From: Podocnemis expansa
Taxonomy: Eukaryota; Chordata; Testudines; Podocnemididae
DNA length: 64,000 nt
Reading direction: 5' to 3'
NCBI GenBank assembly: GCA_007922195.1
Contig: ML682005.1
Span: forward strand, 41,883,177 to 41,947,176
Each line of letters starts with the position of its first letter. Positions within the stretch are counted from its first letter, which is position 1. Below, piece by piece: positions 1-13,010 of the stretch. The position numbers and the translations under genes were made by a program. The notes beneath the pieces were generated by a model. It worked only from the letters and a program-made list of their open reading frames with translations. It did no database searches and had not been told where the DNA came from.

Positions 1-604
1 AGTGAATATTTTTAATGTCAGATTAAAAACAGTGTCATAAATTAATACAGCCTAATTTATGCAAGGAAAAGTTATGCAGGATAATTACCTTGAAGTTCAA
101 TAATTGTGGTAAGATCTGATTAGTCTGCACTTGGCTTATCCACAAGTCTGTATCTCTAAAAGATTTAACTAGTAACTAATCTTATAGCATGTACAGAGTG
201 TACTATTGGCTTCTTAAACTGAAAGGATTTTGTTTTTAAAATTCGCATTACAAATGGTGTTAACTTATTTGGATTTACTGAATCTGACTAATTTCCATAG
301 CAAGGACTAAATTATGTATTCAAGATTACTTGTGCACGTGATGTACATAAGTAGAGGTAAACACACAAGGCTTACAGACAGAGCCAAAATCTCTTTCAGG
401 AAAAAGTGCTTTGGTGCACCACAGAATTTGGCCCACTTAGTGTAACTAATTTTTAATAAATTTAAAGAGCAAGTCTGATTTACAGTGAATTTTGGAGGGG
501 AGAAGAATTGATTTTGTCTTTTCATCTTAACTATCACACTCCTATTTGCCTCAAAGAGGAGATGTGAGGGGTGAGAATGTATACTCATAGGGGTATATCA
601 TGCA

Positions 605-1290
605 TATAAGAAGGCTGATCCAGTGGTTAGGCCACTAAGCAAGAACTTGGGAGATATGGATTTAGTTCTCTGCTCCATCACAGACTGTGTATATGATCTT
701 GGGCAAATCAGTTAGCCTCTCTGGCAATGTTTACACCTAAAAGCTTAGTTTGGACTTGCTTAGTATGAACTACACAGTTCAATGTTAGTTCAAAGTAACT
801 GTGTTTTTTAGTTTGAACTAACTTTTTTAGTTTGAGCTAAAGAAGCGCAGCTAGTTTGAACTAAAAGTTAGGTTGAACTGAAACAGAGTGGCTAGTTTGA
901 ACTAACCACTAGTTTGAACTTACTTAGTTTGAGCTAGCACAATAAAGTTTGAAATAATTTTGAACTAAGCAGTTAGTTCGAATTTACCATTCAAACAAAC
1001 TGGCTTGAACTAAGCTTTGCTTAGTTCAAACTAACAAATACTTTAGTTTGAATTACTGGTATACAAAGCCTAGTGGAGATAGGGATCAAATTAGTTGGAT
1101 TAAGCATCCTTAACCCAGACTAATCTGCTAGTGTAAATGTAGCCTCTGTGCCTCAGTTTCTCATCTGTAAAATGGCAGTTATACTTCCTTACCTCACAGG
1201 GATGCAGTGAGGATAATCTCATTAAGGATCCATAAAGTACGTCTAGATCTGCTAATGAAAAGCACTGTATAAGAGCTAAGTATAATGTGC
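605..1290 (+). repeat. MIR-type SINE split by a DNA element
   Basis: 605-720 matches the tRNA-derived and core part of MIR (gtggttaggccacta, cttgggcaaatcagttag). 1141-1290 continues it (gcctcagtttctcatctg, aaaatggcag, cctcacagggatg). The two halves are separated by the element at 721-1139. Confidence 0.8.
721..1139. mobile_element. Inverted-terminus DNA element (hAT-like) with TAGTTTGAACTA repeats
   Basis: Flanked by an exact 8-bp duplication TAGCCTCT (713-720 and 1140-1147). Ends carry related inverted sequences (aatgtttacac on the left, gtgtaaat on the right). The interior repeats TAGTTTGAACTA at 809, 852 and 893 and its reverse complement at 1022, with many degenerate copies. No coding capacity. 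Confidence 0.75.
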
Positions 1291-1702
1291 CCTAAAACGC
1301 TTGACAGTGTGCCTTTAACAACATATTAATGAGTAACAAACATCCATTAATTCACCCAGTGAAACAGAATCACCAAATTAAATGTCTTGTGCATTATAAT
1401 TAATCTCTAATAATTTTTATTTGTATAGAGTAGCAGTTGTCTTCTTCATTTTACTGACTGGCAGGCCTTGAAAATAATATTATGCTCTGTTCAGTGATTA
1501 GCAATTTTAATTTTTCTATCTTATCTTCCTTACTCATTGCTGAAATATATCGTGAGTACAAATGTGGTTTGCTTATTCCAGACAGAAGAGGACAAATAAG
1601 CTTCTGCATCGAGCTCCCTCTGCTTACTTTCTCTCACACTCAAAAAATGGCCAGTGGCCACATCAACCCCATAAGCAATACACTGCCACTGACACCTTAG
1701 AA

Positions 1703-1894
1703 CAGGGGTCTCAAACTCAAATCACCATGAGGGCCGCATGAGGACTAGCAAAGGGCCACATGAGGATTAGTACAATAGCCCAAGGGCCACACCACTGAAA
1801 ACTTTCCATACAATGATATTGCAAATATCGGAAACAATCATGTCATTGTGGGCCACAGGAAATAGTTTTAGGGGTCGCGTGTTTGAGAGCCCTG
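1703..1894. mobile_element. hAT-like non-autonomous element, 192 bp
   Basis: Terminal inverted repeats CAGGGGTCTCAAAC and GTTTGAGAGCCCTG; perfect 8-bp target duplication CCTTAGAA (1695-1702, 1895-1902). Interior has repeated gggccaca motifs, no ORF. A second copy of the family lies at 29332-29510. Confidence 0.9.
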
Positions 1895-4504
1895 CCTTAG
1901 AATGAGGGTTGCATCAGAAAAACTACCAACGTGCAGAAATAACAACGCTGCACTGAGAAGGACTATTTTATCTTAAATTCTCCTTTGGTTAATTTGCTCT
2001 TCCTGCCAATGTCTTCCCTTCTGGCCCCTTGGTGGTTAAATTGTACTTTGTTTTATGCATCCACTGAATGCAAAATCTGTGAAAGCTGCACTACTTTACC
2101 ACTTAATGCTTGATCTGTAACTTACAATTAGTGTTTAAAATCACCATGGATGCAGACTTCCATGGCACTTTACCAACATCAGAACTGATTGGCCAGCTGT
2201 TTTCATAATTAACTGTTCAGTCCATTGAATATTTTTTATCAGTAAAGAACATTACCTGCACCAGTTATTTATTCACTAGGATCATCAGTAACATCAGTAT
2301 TTGCAACCTGAAATAGCAGACTTCTTTTTTTTTTTTAAAAAAGAATATAGAATTTGTGACAGTAGATCCAACCATTGGTCCCTTTTGTCTGGTGACCTGA
2401 TCTTGTGGCTGTAATAGGAAGGTGAAATGCCATATAAAGCACTCCATTGTATAGGGCTTGTTTGGGTGTGGTGAGTGAGGTAATTCTTTCACGAATCCTC
2501 CATTACTTTTGCCCCTCAAACATCGGTGCACTGTACATACTGGGACAAATTCTGTCAAGTTTGTGATAGTGCAATACCGCTATAGTCACCATTCTGTGCC
2601 TGTGTCCATAGTCTTGTGTTGATTAAATGAAAGGTGAAATTTGAGCCCAAAATAGTAGTTTTTGGCATGTCCCCCCTCCCTGTTTGTTCTTTATTTATAT
2701 AGCTGTATAAGGTGCTAACACTACTTGGAATAGGAGGTTTGTGGGTTTTTTCATTTTGAAAAGTAGTTTACTGATTCTGACAGATGAGTCAGTCATCACT
2801 CCAACCACATTTGAGATATAGATAGAAATCATTATTCAATTGCACAAAAGAAACTTTGATGGTATATGAAAGATACTTAAAATAAAATGAAGTACCAAAA
2901 GAACTCTGCAAATTTGTACAGATATATTTAATTTTAAAACCCCTAAAACAAATGACAGTGAAAATCAAATCTTTTCTGTGTTCTCAGTTACACTCATCGA
3001 GCCCTAATGGACCAAATGTTGCTTGTTTACAGCCGTGTAAATCCAGTGGGATTACTCTGTACTTAGGCTAGTGTAATGGAACAGAATCAGACATCACTGA
3101 CTATTTCGTATTCAGTCTAGCTGCCAGCTTAAAACGAATGGAGGACCTAAAAAATTATCATTTACTATGAACCCAACTGTCATGTGGGAGCCATTTAGTA
3201 CCTACAGAAAATCATTTTTCCTTGCCTAGTTATAGCTAAATAACTCAGTATTTTGTGTGTTCAATTTTTGTGTACTAAAACAAAGTTAAAGAACACATGG
3301 GGAGAAAATGCTGTCGGCATCTCTTTAAAGGCAAGGCGAACAGAAGGGCAGTTTATGCTACAGTACCAAAGAAACCAGGCACGTACTAAACACTCCAATA
3401 AAAAAGGGGTGAATAAAACAACGAAGGCAGCCACAGAGAAAAAGTTGTTCATGGTACTACACAAAAACAGGGACAAATACTGCTCATCTTTCTTGACATC
3501 AGTAGGAGTTGCATGTTAGCATGGCAAGAAGGTTTTAGCCCCAAAGATATATTTTACCATAATTTGATGTGGTTATTATCAGATTAATGTCCTAGCATTG
3601 ACTTGCCTTTGATGTTTAATCTGGAGGAACACAAAAGTACCAAAAATATTTAATAAAATATATACAATAAAAGACATTGTAAACATTTTTGACATGGAAA
3701 TTCTTTAAAAAAGGATACAAGCCATCAGATGAATCACCCCAAATACTAATATTTCAAGTGGAATGAGAAATGAAGCTCAGAGCCTCATGGATGATGAACA
3801 GAGCTGTCTCTCGAAGGTGTTCTGTATGTCAATAAGGAAAGGGAGAGCTGGCTGATGCAGATTAACCAAGCATTTTTGATTCAGCTGGAGATGAGAGAAG
3901 CTTGCTAGTAGCCTCCTTTCAAATACCTTCTGTTATTGGAGGCAGCAGTGGTGAGGATATTAACAATCTCCTTCATCTCAATTTTGATCAAGCACCAACA
4001 GTCAAAATAAATGAGCTTTCTTCTTTATAATTTAACTTCTAGGAATGTTGGTTTTTCACAGCAATATTGCTGAGACCATACAAGTTCACCTAGCTGTTTA
4101 CTTACACTCTCAAATTAACATTATCTCACAATTCCTATCAGTCATGCTCCAGCAGATACAGCCTTGGGATATGTGCTTGTTAACATATCTACAGTTATTT
4201 CATTACTTTCAGTGCTGACGGAACAAATGCAAATGATTTTGTTCTGGCAGCCAAGTATAATTCGTCAGATGGTGTTCACATGTCCATACAACTCCAGCAA
4301 GTGTCACCCAGCAGAAGACAGTAGCAACCCTATCACGAACCTTAACACCTTCCACTCCAAGTGCAAGGTGCATTTATTTGACTTTTCCTCTGCAATATAA
4401 ATGCATTGCAACATACATGTTTTAAAAAAAACCTATCTCAACAGATATGCCACTACAAACGCTTCTCCCCCTAGGGAGAGTATGAAAGAACAAACAACAT
4501 GTGA

Positions 4505-4610
4505 CCAATCTTAGTCATGTTGCTTAATGCACTTCTGGAAGGCACTCAGATACTATGGTAACGAGTGCCGTATTAAAAACCTATATGGAATAGAATAGAA
4601 TTAGGAGCAT
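4505..4610. repeat. Unclassified dispersed repeat, copy 1
   Basis: gttgcttaatgcacttctgg and gcactcagatactatggtaa recur in altered form at 59290-59385; both are followed by agaatagaat. May be a MIR/LINE tail. Confidence 0.45.
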
Positions 4611-4859
4611 AAAAGGATAAGCACAGACTTTTAAACTAGGTTCAACAGGGGCAGGAAACAAAATCCCATAGGTAAGTCCAAAGCATGGAGACCTGGGTAA
4701 AGTGTTGTAATCGGGTGGAAACATGGGAAATCACAGCATGGCGAGCAAAGGAAAGACAAGAGGGAACATAGAAGGGAAATCTAACAAACATCTTATGCCT
4801 CTGTATACTAATGCATGGGGAAAAAATAGGAGGAACTAGAAATACTAGTGAATAATCAC

Positions 4860-5910
4860 AAATGTAACATAACTGGCATCCCAAAAACTTGCTGCGATAA
4901 TTCACTTGACTGGAATATCGGTCTAAAAAGGGTAATGCTTGTTGAGGAATGACAGGCAGAGGAAAAGGGAGGAGGAGTTGTCTTGTGTATCAAAGGTGTG
5001 TATATTTGCACTGAGGTTTAAGATAGAAATAGGAAGCAGACCCGAAAGTCTTTGGTAAGGATGAAAGGGGTGAAAACACAAGAGAAATGTTACAGTAGGG
5101 TCTGGTGCAGACCTCTTAACCAGAGGAAGAAAAAAAAAAGTCAGAGTACTTTTTTAAATGACTAACAAAATCATCCAAAACACAGGACTCAGTGGTGATG
5201 AGGGACTTCAACTTCCAAGACATCTGTTGGGAAGATAATACAGCAGGGCACAGATTATCCAGCAAGTTCTTGGAACGCTTTGGAGACAGCTTTTTATAAC
5301 AGAAGGTGGAGAAAGCAACCGGGGAGTAGCTATTCTGGATCTCTTAGTCAGACAAACAGAGGGATTTGCTGAGAATCTGAAAGGAGAAGGCAGCTTGTAG
5401 AAAGGGGTCATGAAATGAGTACATGATTTTAAGGAATGGTAACAGGGAAAACAAAGACAATGGACTCGAAGATGGCAGACGCTAGCAAAATGTGAATTTG
5501 TGGGTTAAGATCCCATGGGAAGCAAAAGGGAAAGAAGAGTTCAGGAGAGTTGGCAGTCTTTGAAAGAGATGTTATTAAAGGCATAAAAGCAAACTATTCC
5601 AATACATAGGAAAGATAGGAAATATGGTAAGAAATTATGCTTCCTTAATCAAGAGCTCTGCAATGACCTGAAACTCCCAAAAGAGTCATACACCGGGGAA
5701 GTTGGGCAAATTACAAAGGATGAACATTAACAAAAATAACACAAGCATGTAGGGACAAAATTAGAAAATGATTACAAGAAAGCATTTGACAAATACACGA
5801 TAAACAAGAGGAAAACCAAAGAGAGAGCAGATCCATTACTCAATGAGGAGGGAAAGACAACAGCAATAAATGCAGCAATGGTCAAAGTGTTTAAATGCCT
5901 TTTGAGTTTG
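4860..5910 (+). mobile_element. CR1-type LINE fragment, endonuclease part
   Basis: Translation at about 5192 reads [16 protein letters not shown], the CR1-family endonuclease motif (normally GDFN-x-P-D-I-x-W). Later sequence (gcagatccattactcaatga ...) fits the linker before reverse transcriptase. Many frame breaks; dead copy. Left boundary uncertain. Confidence 0.7.
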
Positions 5911-6040
5911 GTTGTTTGGATGGTGGTTTTTTGGTTTTAACAAAAAAAGTTAGCAGTGATACAGTGAACATCAGTGTGAATGGGGTAGGCTCTGAGGGGA
6001 AAAGGGAGGCAGAACAAGTTAAGAATTATATAGACAAGCT

Positions 6041-6120
6041 AAAACAAACAAGGAGTCCTGTGGCACTCAAAGACTAACAAATTTATTTTTTGCATGAGTT
6101 ATGAGAAGAAGCAGTCAGAT
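6041..6120 (+). repeat. Fold-back repeat family, one arm (copy A)
   Basis: aaaacaaacaaggagtcctg, agactaacaaatttattttt and gcatgagt follow the arm order of the family, lacking the fixed outer end. Confidence 0.8.
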
Positions 6121-6465
6121 GTGATGCGATTCCTTCTGCGTGTCTGCTATGGGCAGTATCGCCAGTTGTCTGTCCTACATTGAGTTCCCCAACCCACCAG
6201 GCCGGACAGAGCCTGTAGGTCGGGATACAAGGCTAAACAAGGTTGTGTTATCTACCACATTCATGTTCACTGTGGTGGGTGTAAATGTCCAGTCCCAAAA
6301 GGTGCTACCTATGGTAAACCCATGAATCATGGTGTTAACCAGCTGAAATTTGCCCAGAGCCTGCAATAGGGAGGTTGTAGACTCTCTCTGTAACAACAAA
6401 AAAGATTTAAGAACAACCTAGAAATACACTTGTCAGGAAAGGTCTAAATAAAACTTATTTCTGTC

Positions 6466-6532
6466 TCAGTGTAGGGGACTGGGCTAGATGACCTACCAAG
6501 GTTCCTTCCAGCCCTACATTTCTATGATTTCT
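6466..6532 (+). mobile_element. CR1 LINE 3' tail
   Basis: gggctagatgacctac, ccttccagccctacat and tctatgattt match the CR1 end. Confidence 0.75.
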
Positions 6533-6754
6533 CTGAAATTGACATAAGAGGTTAACCTAATTCAGTTTCCTGCTGCTGACAGATTGTTGGAAGGAAGAGG
6601 CAAGAAACCCTCTCATCAGCAGTGATGTGATACCTGTCCCCAGGGAAAGCTTCCTCCTAAACTTGATAGAGTTTTTAGCTTATGCCCTGACACATTAAAG
6701 ATTTTATCCTTTCAAAAGGTTGTTTTTTAACACTTATAGCTCTGGATATTCTAT

Positions 6755-6888
6755 TATCACATGAGCTTTCATGGGAGAAAATCCCGCTTCCCACAAAAGC
6801 TCATGTGATAAATAAATTTGTTAGTCTTTAAGTGCCACAGGACTGCTTGTTTTGTTGAACTAGACTCATACGGCTACCCCTTTGGAAC
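6755..6888 (+). repeat. Fold-back repeat family, partial inverted dimer (copy B)
   Basis: A short arm (atcacatgagctttcatggg) faces the long arm (aaagctcatgtgataaataa), which runs to the fixed end cggctacccctttggaac. The ribozyme-like core is deleted here. Confidence 0.85.
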
Positions 6889-8119
6889 CTGGATATTCTA
6901 GTTATCTATATGTGTCTATTAAACATGTAGTTAGCCATTTTGGTGGGTTAACCTTCTAAAATTATCATGCAGGAAAGATGTATTCATGCTTTCTAGGAAT
7001 CTGTTGACGTTTGAAGCCACAAATAAATGACAGTTCATATATACTCTCTTTGGATGACTCTCCAAAGCTGAACATACATTGCTATTGGGATTCAAGTTAG
7101 TAAGAATGAAAAAGCTGCAAAGCTGCTCTAAAGCCACAAATGCCAAAGTCATTAGTTAAGTGCATATCATAAAGTCCTCAAGCCAAATTATGATCTTTTC
7201 TGCACTGGAGCAATCCAAAAGAATTGGAGAATATGGATCCTGGTAGGTCCATTTATTTCATTGTTTTGTTTTTGACAGATGCACATTTCTAAGGAGGATT
7301 TTACAGCAATGTTTTACATGTGTAATTATGCTAATTAGTCTGATCATAAATAAAGGCCAAACAGAGTCTTTGGATTGATTATTTTTAAGGAGAATGGATA
7401 AATTTATTCATCAGACCCATCCTTTTATCAAATTTTCCATTGAGTGCATTTTTAGTATGCAGATAGAATGTACATATTCTTTTTATAGGTCTGTTGTTAA
7501 CCCAGATAATCATTGTAGTGAAGTTGACCATCCAATCACAGCAAGAACAGACAGTCTTCCCCATCTTACTGTACATCACGAACTTGCAAAACATGACACC
7601 TAGGATAAAGGACACTCAGTCTTTTTCTACCGTCAGACTCCTGCTGATTCTGTTTGAGCAGCTGCAAAAGTATGGATGGTGGAGAACTAAGCACAGAGGC
7701 TAGACCCACTTAGGTATCTACTGTATCTGAGATCCAGTAGTGCTCTGTATGTCTTAACTAGGGCCCCCTGTCTGAATATGAAACAAATACATCTGAAACA
7801 AACAGAGTCAAAATGTGATGCAAAATGTTAGTATTTTCAAGTTTGTTTTAAGGACATGCAGCCTTTTAGATTTTTTCCCTCTACTTTTGGTTAAAACAAC
7901 TGTACATTTCTGAAGAGAGTAATTGACTTTACTTTTCTATTGGTATCTTCCTGCCCCACCCACCTTTTCATTTAAAAAAAAAAATTGTATCACAAGAAAG
8001 TTCCAGCCATGGGAGTTTCATATCACTATTGGGTTCCTTTATTTTACTTATGATGATAAGGCTCTTGGTACACAGTATTCACTTACCCAGAGGAGGCTGG
8101 AAGGTGACTGTCTCTTTTG

Positions 8120-8870
8120 AATCCCTTGTGGTAGGGTATGCAAATTGCAGTGTAGAACAAGGGGTTAAGCAGCAGCTTGGCACCTGTAAAGCCCAGGCAG
8201 GCTGGAGGTGGAATTTTAAAAGGGAAGCAGAGCAGCTCAGAAGGAAACAAGCAGGCTGTGGAAGGGAGCAGCTCTTTGCTCTGACCTTTGGGAAGTACTG
8301 CCAGTGCCAGGAGCTCTTGTTGCCTGAGACCTGGCAACACAGACCTGATAAAATCTTCAAAGGAGAGAGTGAGTGAAAATCAGAAACCTAGTTTGTGGTT
8401 CTTTAACTTATTGGGAGGGGAGAAGGGGGACTTTGATTGAAAGGGTTCAGGTAGGCAGCTTCTTAGCACCCCCCGGGTTCGGAATTTAGCTGGCCACTAG
8501 GGGGCTCTGGATTGGGGTCCGGTGGAGGGGGTGGGTGTAGCTTCCCTTCCCAGCTTCCCCAAATGGGACAACAATAGGAAACCAATGCCCTTTCCTATGG
8601 CAGAGGATCCAGCTGTGAAAGACTCCATATGTTCAAGGACCCAGATCCAAGTTCCCAGTTAAGATGAAAGCCCTGAAGCCTGTGATAGTGCTGAAAGACT
8701 TTCCTGTGATTGGACCTTTTTCTGGCATGTGCTGGACTGGAATGTGTGACCCAGCTGGAGGGCTGAGCCACAACAGAAGGGACAGACCCCACAAGATAGC
8801 ACCATAACTGAAAAGTCAGAGATGGGATGTCAGAAAGGGGGAGAACCTGCCACACACCACCTGACCCCTA
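8120..8870 (+). repeat. Possible LTR-like or composite repeat
   Basis: Compositionally distinct from its flanks: aaagcccaggcaggctggag, gcagagcagctcagaagga, then tagctggccactagggggc and gacccagctggagggctgag. It resembles dispersed turtle sequences I cannot name with certainty. No protein-coding frame or clear target duplication seen; class unproven. Confidence 0.4.
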
Positions 8871-9327
8871 GGCAGCACCAGTGATGTAACCCCTTTTATA
8901 TCTCTACTGAAGTAATCATTGACTGATAAGCAATGTCACAAATTCTTAGAACAATCATCTCTTTCACAAAGGGAAAAGGAAACTTTCCAGTCTCATAACA
9001 AGGAGAACTGCTTAAGGATCTACTACAAATGCATTAGTTCCCCCAAAAGAGCCATTCCTGGTTCCAGAATTGGAAAGAATCCATGGTGAAAAGCCAAGAC
9101 TCCAAAGAGATACATCACCACTTCAGCGCTGGAAAGCCAAGTTTCAGCCTAATCCAACTGCCATTGAAATGAATGGGGACATGCCCACTGATTTCAGTGA
9201 GACTTGGATGGGAACTAGTACATGGTATATCTTCAGGACAGGGGATAAACTCATAGGGCTAAATTTTACTCTGTTATGAGTTCATATCTGTATCTCCTTT
9301 GCACAAGAGAACTGTATCTGACTACCT

Positions 9328-9408
9328 GTTCCAAAGGGGCAGCCATGTTAGTCTAATTCAGCAAAATAAACCAGGAGTTTGGTGGCATTTTTTGAAGACT
9401 CACAAATT
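9328..9408 (-). repeat. Fold-back repeat family, single truncated arm (copy C)
   Basis: Starts at the fixed end (gttccaaaggggcagcc) and stops after gactcacaaattg. Confidence 0.8.
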
Positions 9409-12400
9409 GACTACCTGTGTGAACCTCTGACTCGGGTCTCCTCTGAATTTGACAGGCAGAATCAAAAAAATAAAAGCCAGATTTTTGGGTTATCTAGCTG
9501 GGTCTACATACAGTTCTCTCTTGTCATGTTCCCATCAAATAATAGTTGTGCTCATTGGTGTGCCCTTCTGACTAGCACTGCTACTGCTAGCCCTTTTTGA
9601 TGATGATGATGTATGCAAGGCAGATGGTCCTCCTTTCTGTCAGCAACTTTTTTTGAGGCTGCATCAGTAGTTACCCCTCTGTTTGCAGAACCGTACACAT
9701 GACCCTGGGTCTTGTGAAAGATGATTCTATCCAGTACTTGGCCCTGAGTGCTGATTTCACCTCCCTCCATATCTGGCCTCACTGCAGTATACACGCCTTA
9801 CCCCGAATTCTGGGACTGGATCATGTGTCTCCAGCCAAGGGGGTTTGAGGCTGCCTGAGCCCCCTGCCATCTATCTCCTTTAATGTGTCCTACTCACAGC
9901 TGCTTCCACTTAATGATCACTCATTTGTATTGATATAGTTTGTTTGAAAATCAGTGGGCTTCTTACTGTCATGTTTATGGCCTTTCTGCCTTGATTGTTC
10001 ACCTCCCAAACACAGGAAGTCATTATATATCAGGTAGCTGGGACACTGGTCCTGGTGGCAACAAAGTCATTTGCTTGTTTATATGCTCACTTGCACATGC
10101 ATACCCATGATAGGTCCTTCCCTCACCCTCCTATGTTGGTGAACAAAATGTGCTCACTTCAATTTAGGGTGCCCAGATGTCCTGTTTCACTAGACAGTCC
10201 TGAAACTTGGGGCCACACACACTCACACTCACACATCATCCTATATAAATCGTTCATGGGATAAACAAACAAAAAAGGGCACAAGTATATAGTCAGTATT
10301 GCAGCATCAGTCAGATTTAACAAACCTGTCTATGAGTATATTTACCACCCCGTTGGCTCTCTTCTAAGTACACATTGGTTATCAAATATAGAAGCATTAC
10401 AGAAGACTAAGTCCATACTCAAAATGGTTGAAAAGGAGTCCTTCTGAAGTACTATTCCATTGAAAACCTTCCCTTCTAATTATCTTAAACCCAGCTGCTT
10501 CACCTCTGTTTCCATAATGAAAGGAGAGATGGAGCTTTTATTTCCCCTGAAACAGAGACATTGTCAATTATCTGCAGTTCCCTGTTATTAGCTGTCACTG
10601 AGAAGGGGGGAAAAATTGTTAAATTTCTTCTTATGTTGTGACTGTTCTAATGTACAACTAATATAGCAGTACTAAATGTTTAAATATACTAATCTACAGT
10701 GTGTAGTTATTCATTTTAAGCAGATCATGTTAAACACCAACAATGCATCAATATGTCTTGAACTGTAAGAGCCTTAATTGATTTAGATTTAAGAATTAAT
10801 ACAAAGCTCTTAAACCTTAATTGTGTTTTGATATCCTCTTATTTTCAAAATACTAATCATATTGGAGGGGAAAACATCCCATTTGTAAAATGTCAGTATA
10901 CCAGGTAACTATTATACCTGGAATTAGGAATCAGTCATCACATCAGAGAACAAAACAAAATTCCCCTTCTCACCAATTTTAATCCTTGTGGGATTCCAGT
11001 GAAGTCAACAGATTCACCTGAATAAACACTTGAAGGCTGGGTCTTATGGTAATCGTATTAATGAACACACATGATGTTTCTCTTGCAGGATCAAGTACCA
11101 ATTTACATACAGCAAAAACGGAAGTCAGGATTTACTGCATGGGAATTCATTTTTTGTCTAAATAGAGAATGTAGAGCATCCTAATTGTTAAATAATTCTC
11201 AAGTCCTTGTATGTTTTCATTTAGAGTTATTTTCCCCATTGGTAGTATTTCCCATGCTCCATTCAGCAACCCCTGAACTTTCCTCAGAGCTATTCTTGTT
11301 TCTCTTTAATTCAGAGGCAAAACTCCCATTGTCCTAAAATAAATTATACCAATGCCTCCTGCAGTTGGCACTAAAAGATGATTGATCAAAACACAAATGG
11401 TTTCCCTTCAATGAAGACCCCAATATTAATATCTTTAGCAGGTCTCTAAGACCCTCTGTCGTTTGTGGTTCTCCCTTGTTTGTTCACATGCTTCCTTAAT
11501 ATACAGTAATATTGTTTTTGTATTTAGCTAATGTATGCCTGATTAAATTCAGAGATGGTGTCTTTCAAGGACAGCCTAATAAATTGTCGTTAAATGGTTT
11601 AAAATATTTAATGAAATAGAAAGTATTTTACAACTATGTAAATACCCATTACCTGAAAAGTACCTGTTAGTCCTAAATATTAAAAGTAATCAATTGATAT
11701 GTAACCTATACACCACAATTGTCTAAGCAAATCTAAACTAAATAGCTGCTGTTTGAGAAAATACACATGATTATGCAGGGGCCAACTGAAAATATGTAGG
11801 CTTCAGTGAGATTAGCTTCAATCTGTGGTATAGGGAATGTTAGCAATTTATAAAATCACAAATTTGATTCTGAAGCCTAATTTGATTTTGCAGACCCATA
11901 AGCAAGGTGTGTTAAAGTGGTTCAAACAGAGACTATTCCGGTGACTATTCCTAAAATGCAGGAATAATCATACTGTATACAATTAACAGTCAAATCCTAT
12001 CCAAATGATTGTTAGTAGAAGCTGATAGTATTCCATCATTAAATGCCATTTTATTCTGAAGAACAATTCAATTAATGGCATTCTCAGGGGTCCATGTATG
12101 TTGTCTCTGTTACTCTCATTTTTAATTTGTTCATTTTAAAAATAAAAAGATGTGTTCTTTCTAACACACAGATCTGAGAAGCCATTTGGATTCTTTCCAT
12201 TTCATGCAAAGATAAAGCAAAAGTGGCTGTAGACAGGTCTTAATGTAAACATCAGTTGTATTTGTTCCACTCTGCAGGTGGATTTCACAGATGGATTCAT
12301 AGCTATTAAAGCAGCATAAAACCTAAAGAGTAAAGTTGGTCAAAATATCTTCAGCAAAAAAAATTAGGGGAAAAATGCCCTTTTTAAACAGTGATCTTAT

Positions 12401-12720
12401 TTCCTTTTTTCTAATTAAAACTGCAAATGTTTGTGTTTCACATACACAAACAGAAGAAATATTTCAGTTAGACTGATGATTTATTAAATCCAACATATTG
12501 TCACACTAAGGCTTTTGTTCCTACGTGCGCTAGTGGGAACTTGATGGAATACATGAATTGTGATAGAGTGCTTTAACATTTTTGACTGTCATTTTGACTT
12601 TAAAATACCTCATCAGATATAGAGCCCCAGTTGTCACAACTGGCACCTAATTTAGTTTTCTTCTGCTTGTTTTTTGAGGAATTTTTGATATACTGTGTAA
12701 TACTGCTGTTGAACCCCAAG

Positions 12721-13010
12721 TAGGGTTACCAGATATCAGGAAAAAGGAGGACACGTCCTCCTTTTTATCTTCATGTCCTCCATTCTGCAAGCATTTTAAA
12801 AATGCATGATTTTGTCTGGCTTTTTAGTTACACAGGTTAAAGTATGCTGGAATGCCCCGGAACACCCTAGTTTTAGGGGGAAGCATTCCACAGCCCCCTA
12901 AAAACAGAAGAATATTACATTAATACTACATTTTCTCCATGTGTCCTCCAATGTCCTCCTTTTCATGTGTCCGTCTCCTCCTTTCCATGCTTTGGTACCT
13001 GGTAACCCTA
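12721..13010. mobile_element. Inverted-repeat DNA element, 290 bp
   Basis: TIRs tagggttaccagat and acctggtaaccc ta; interior has repeated gtcctcctttt motifs. Flanking 8-mers accccaag / acaccaac match at 6 of 8. Another fragment of similar start (agggtgcccagatgtcctg) is at 10166. Confidence 0.75.

Noticed and set aside
8029..8376. 115-codon open frame
   Set aside because: Lies in a repeat-like region, with overlapping frames on the other strand and no family match.
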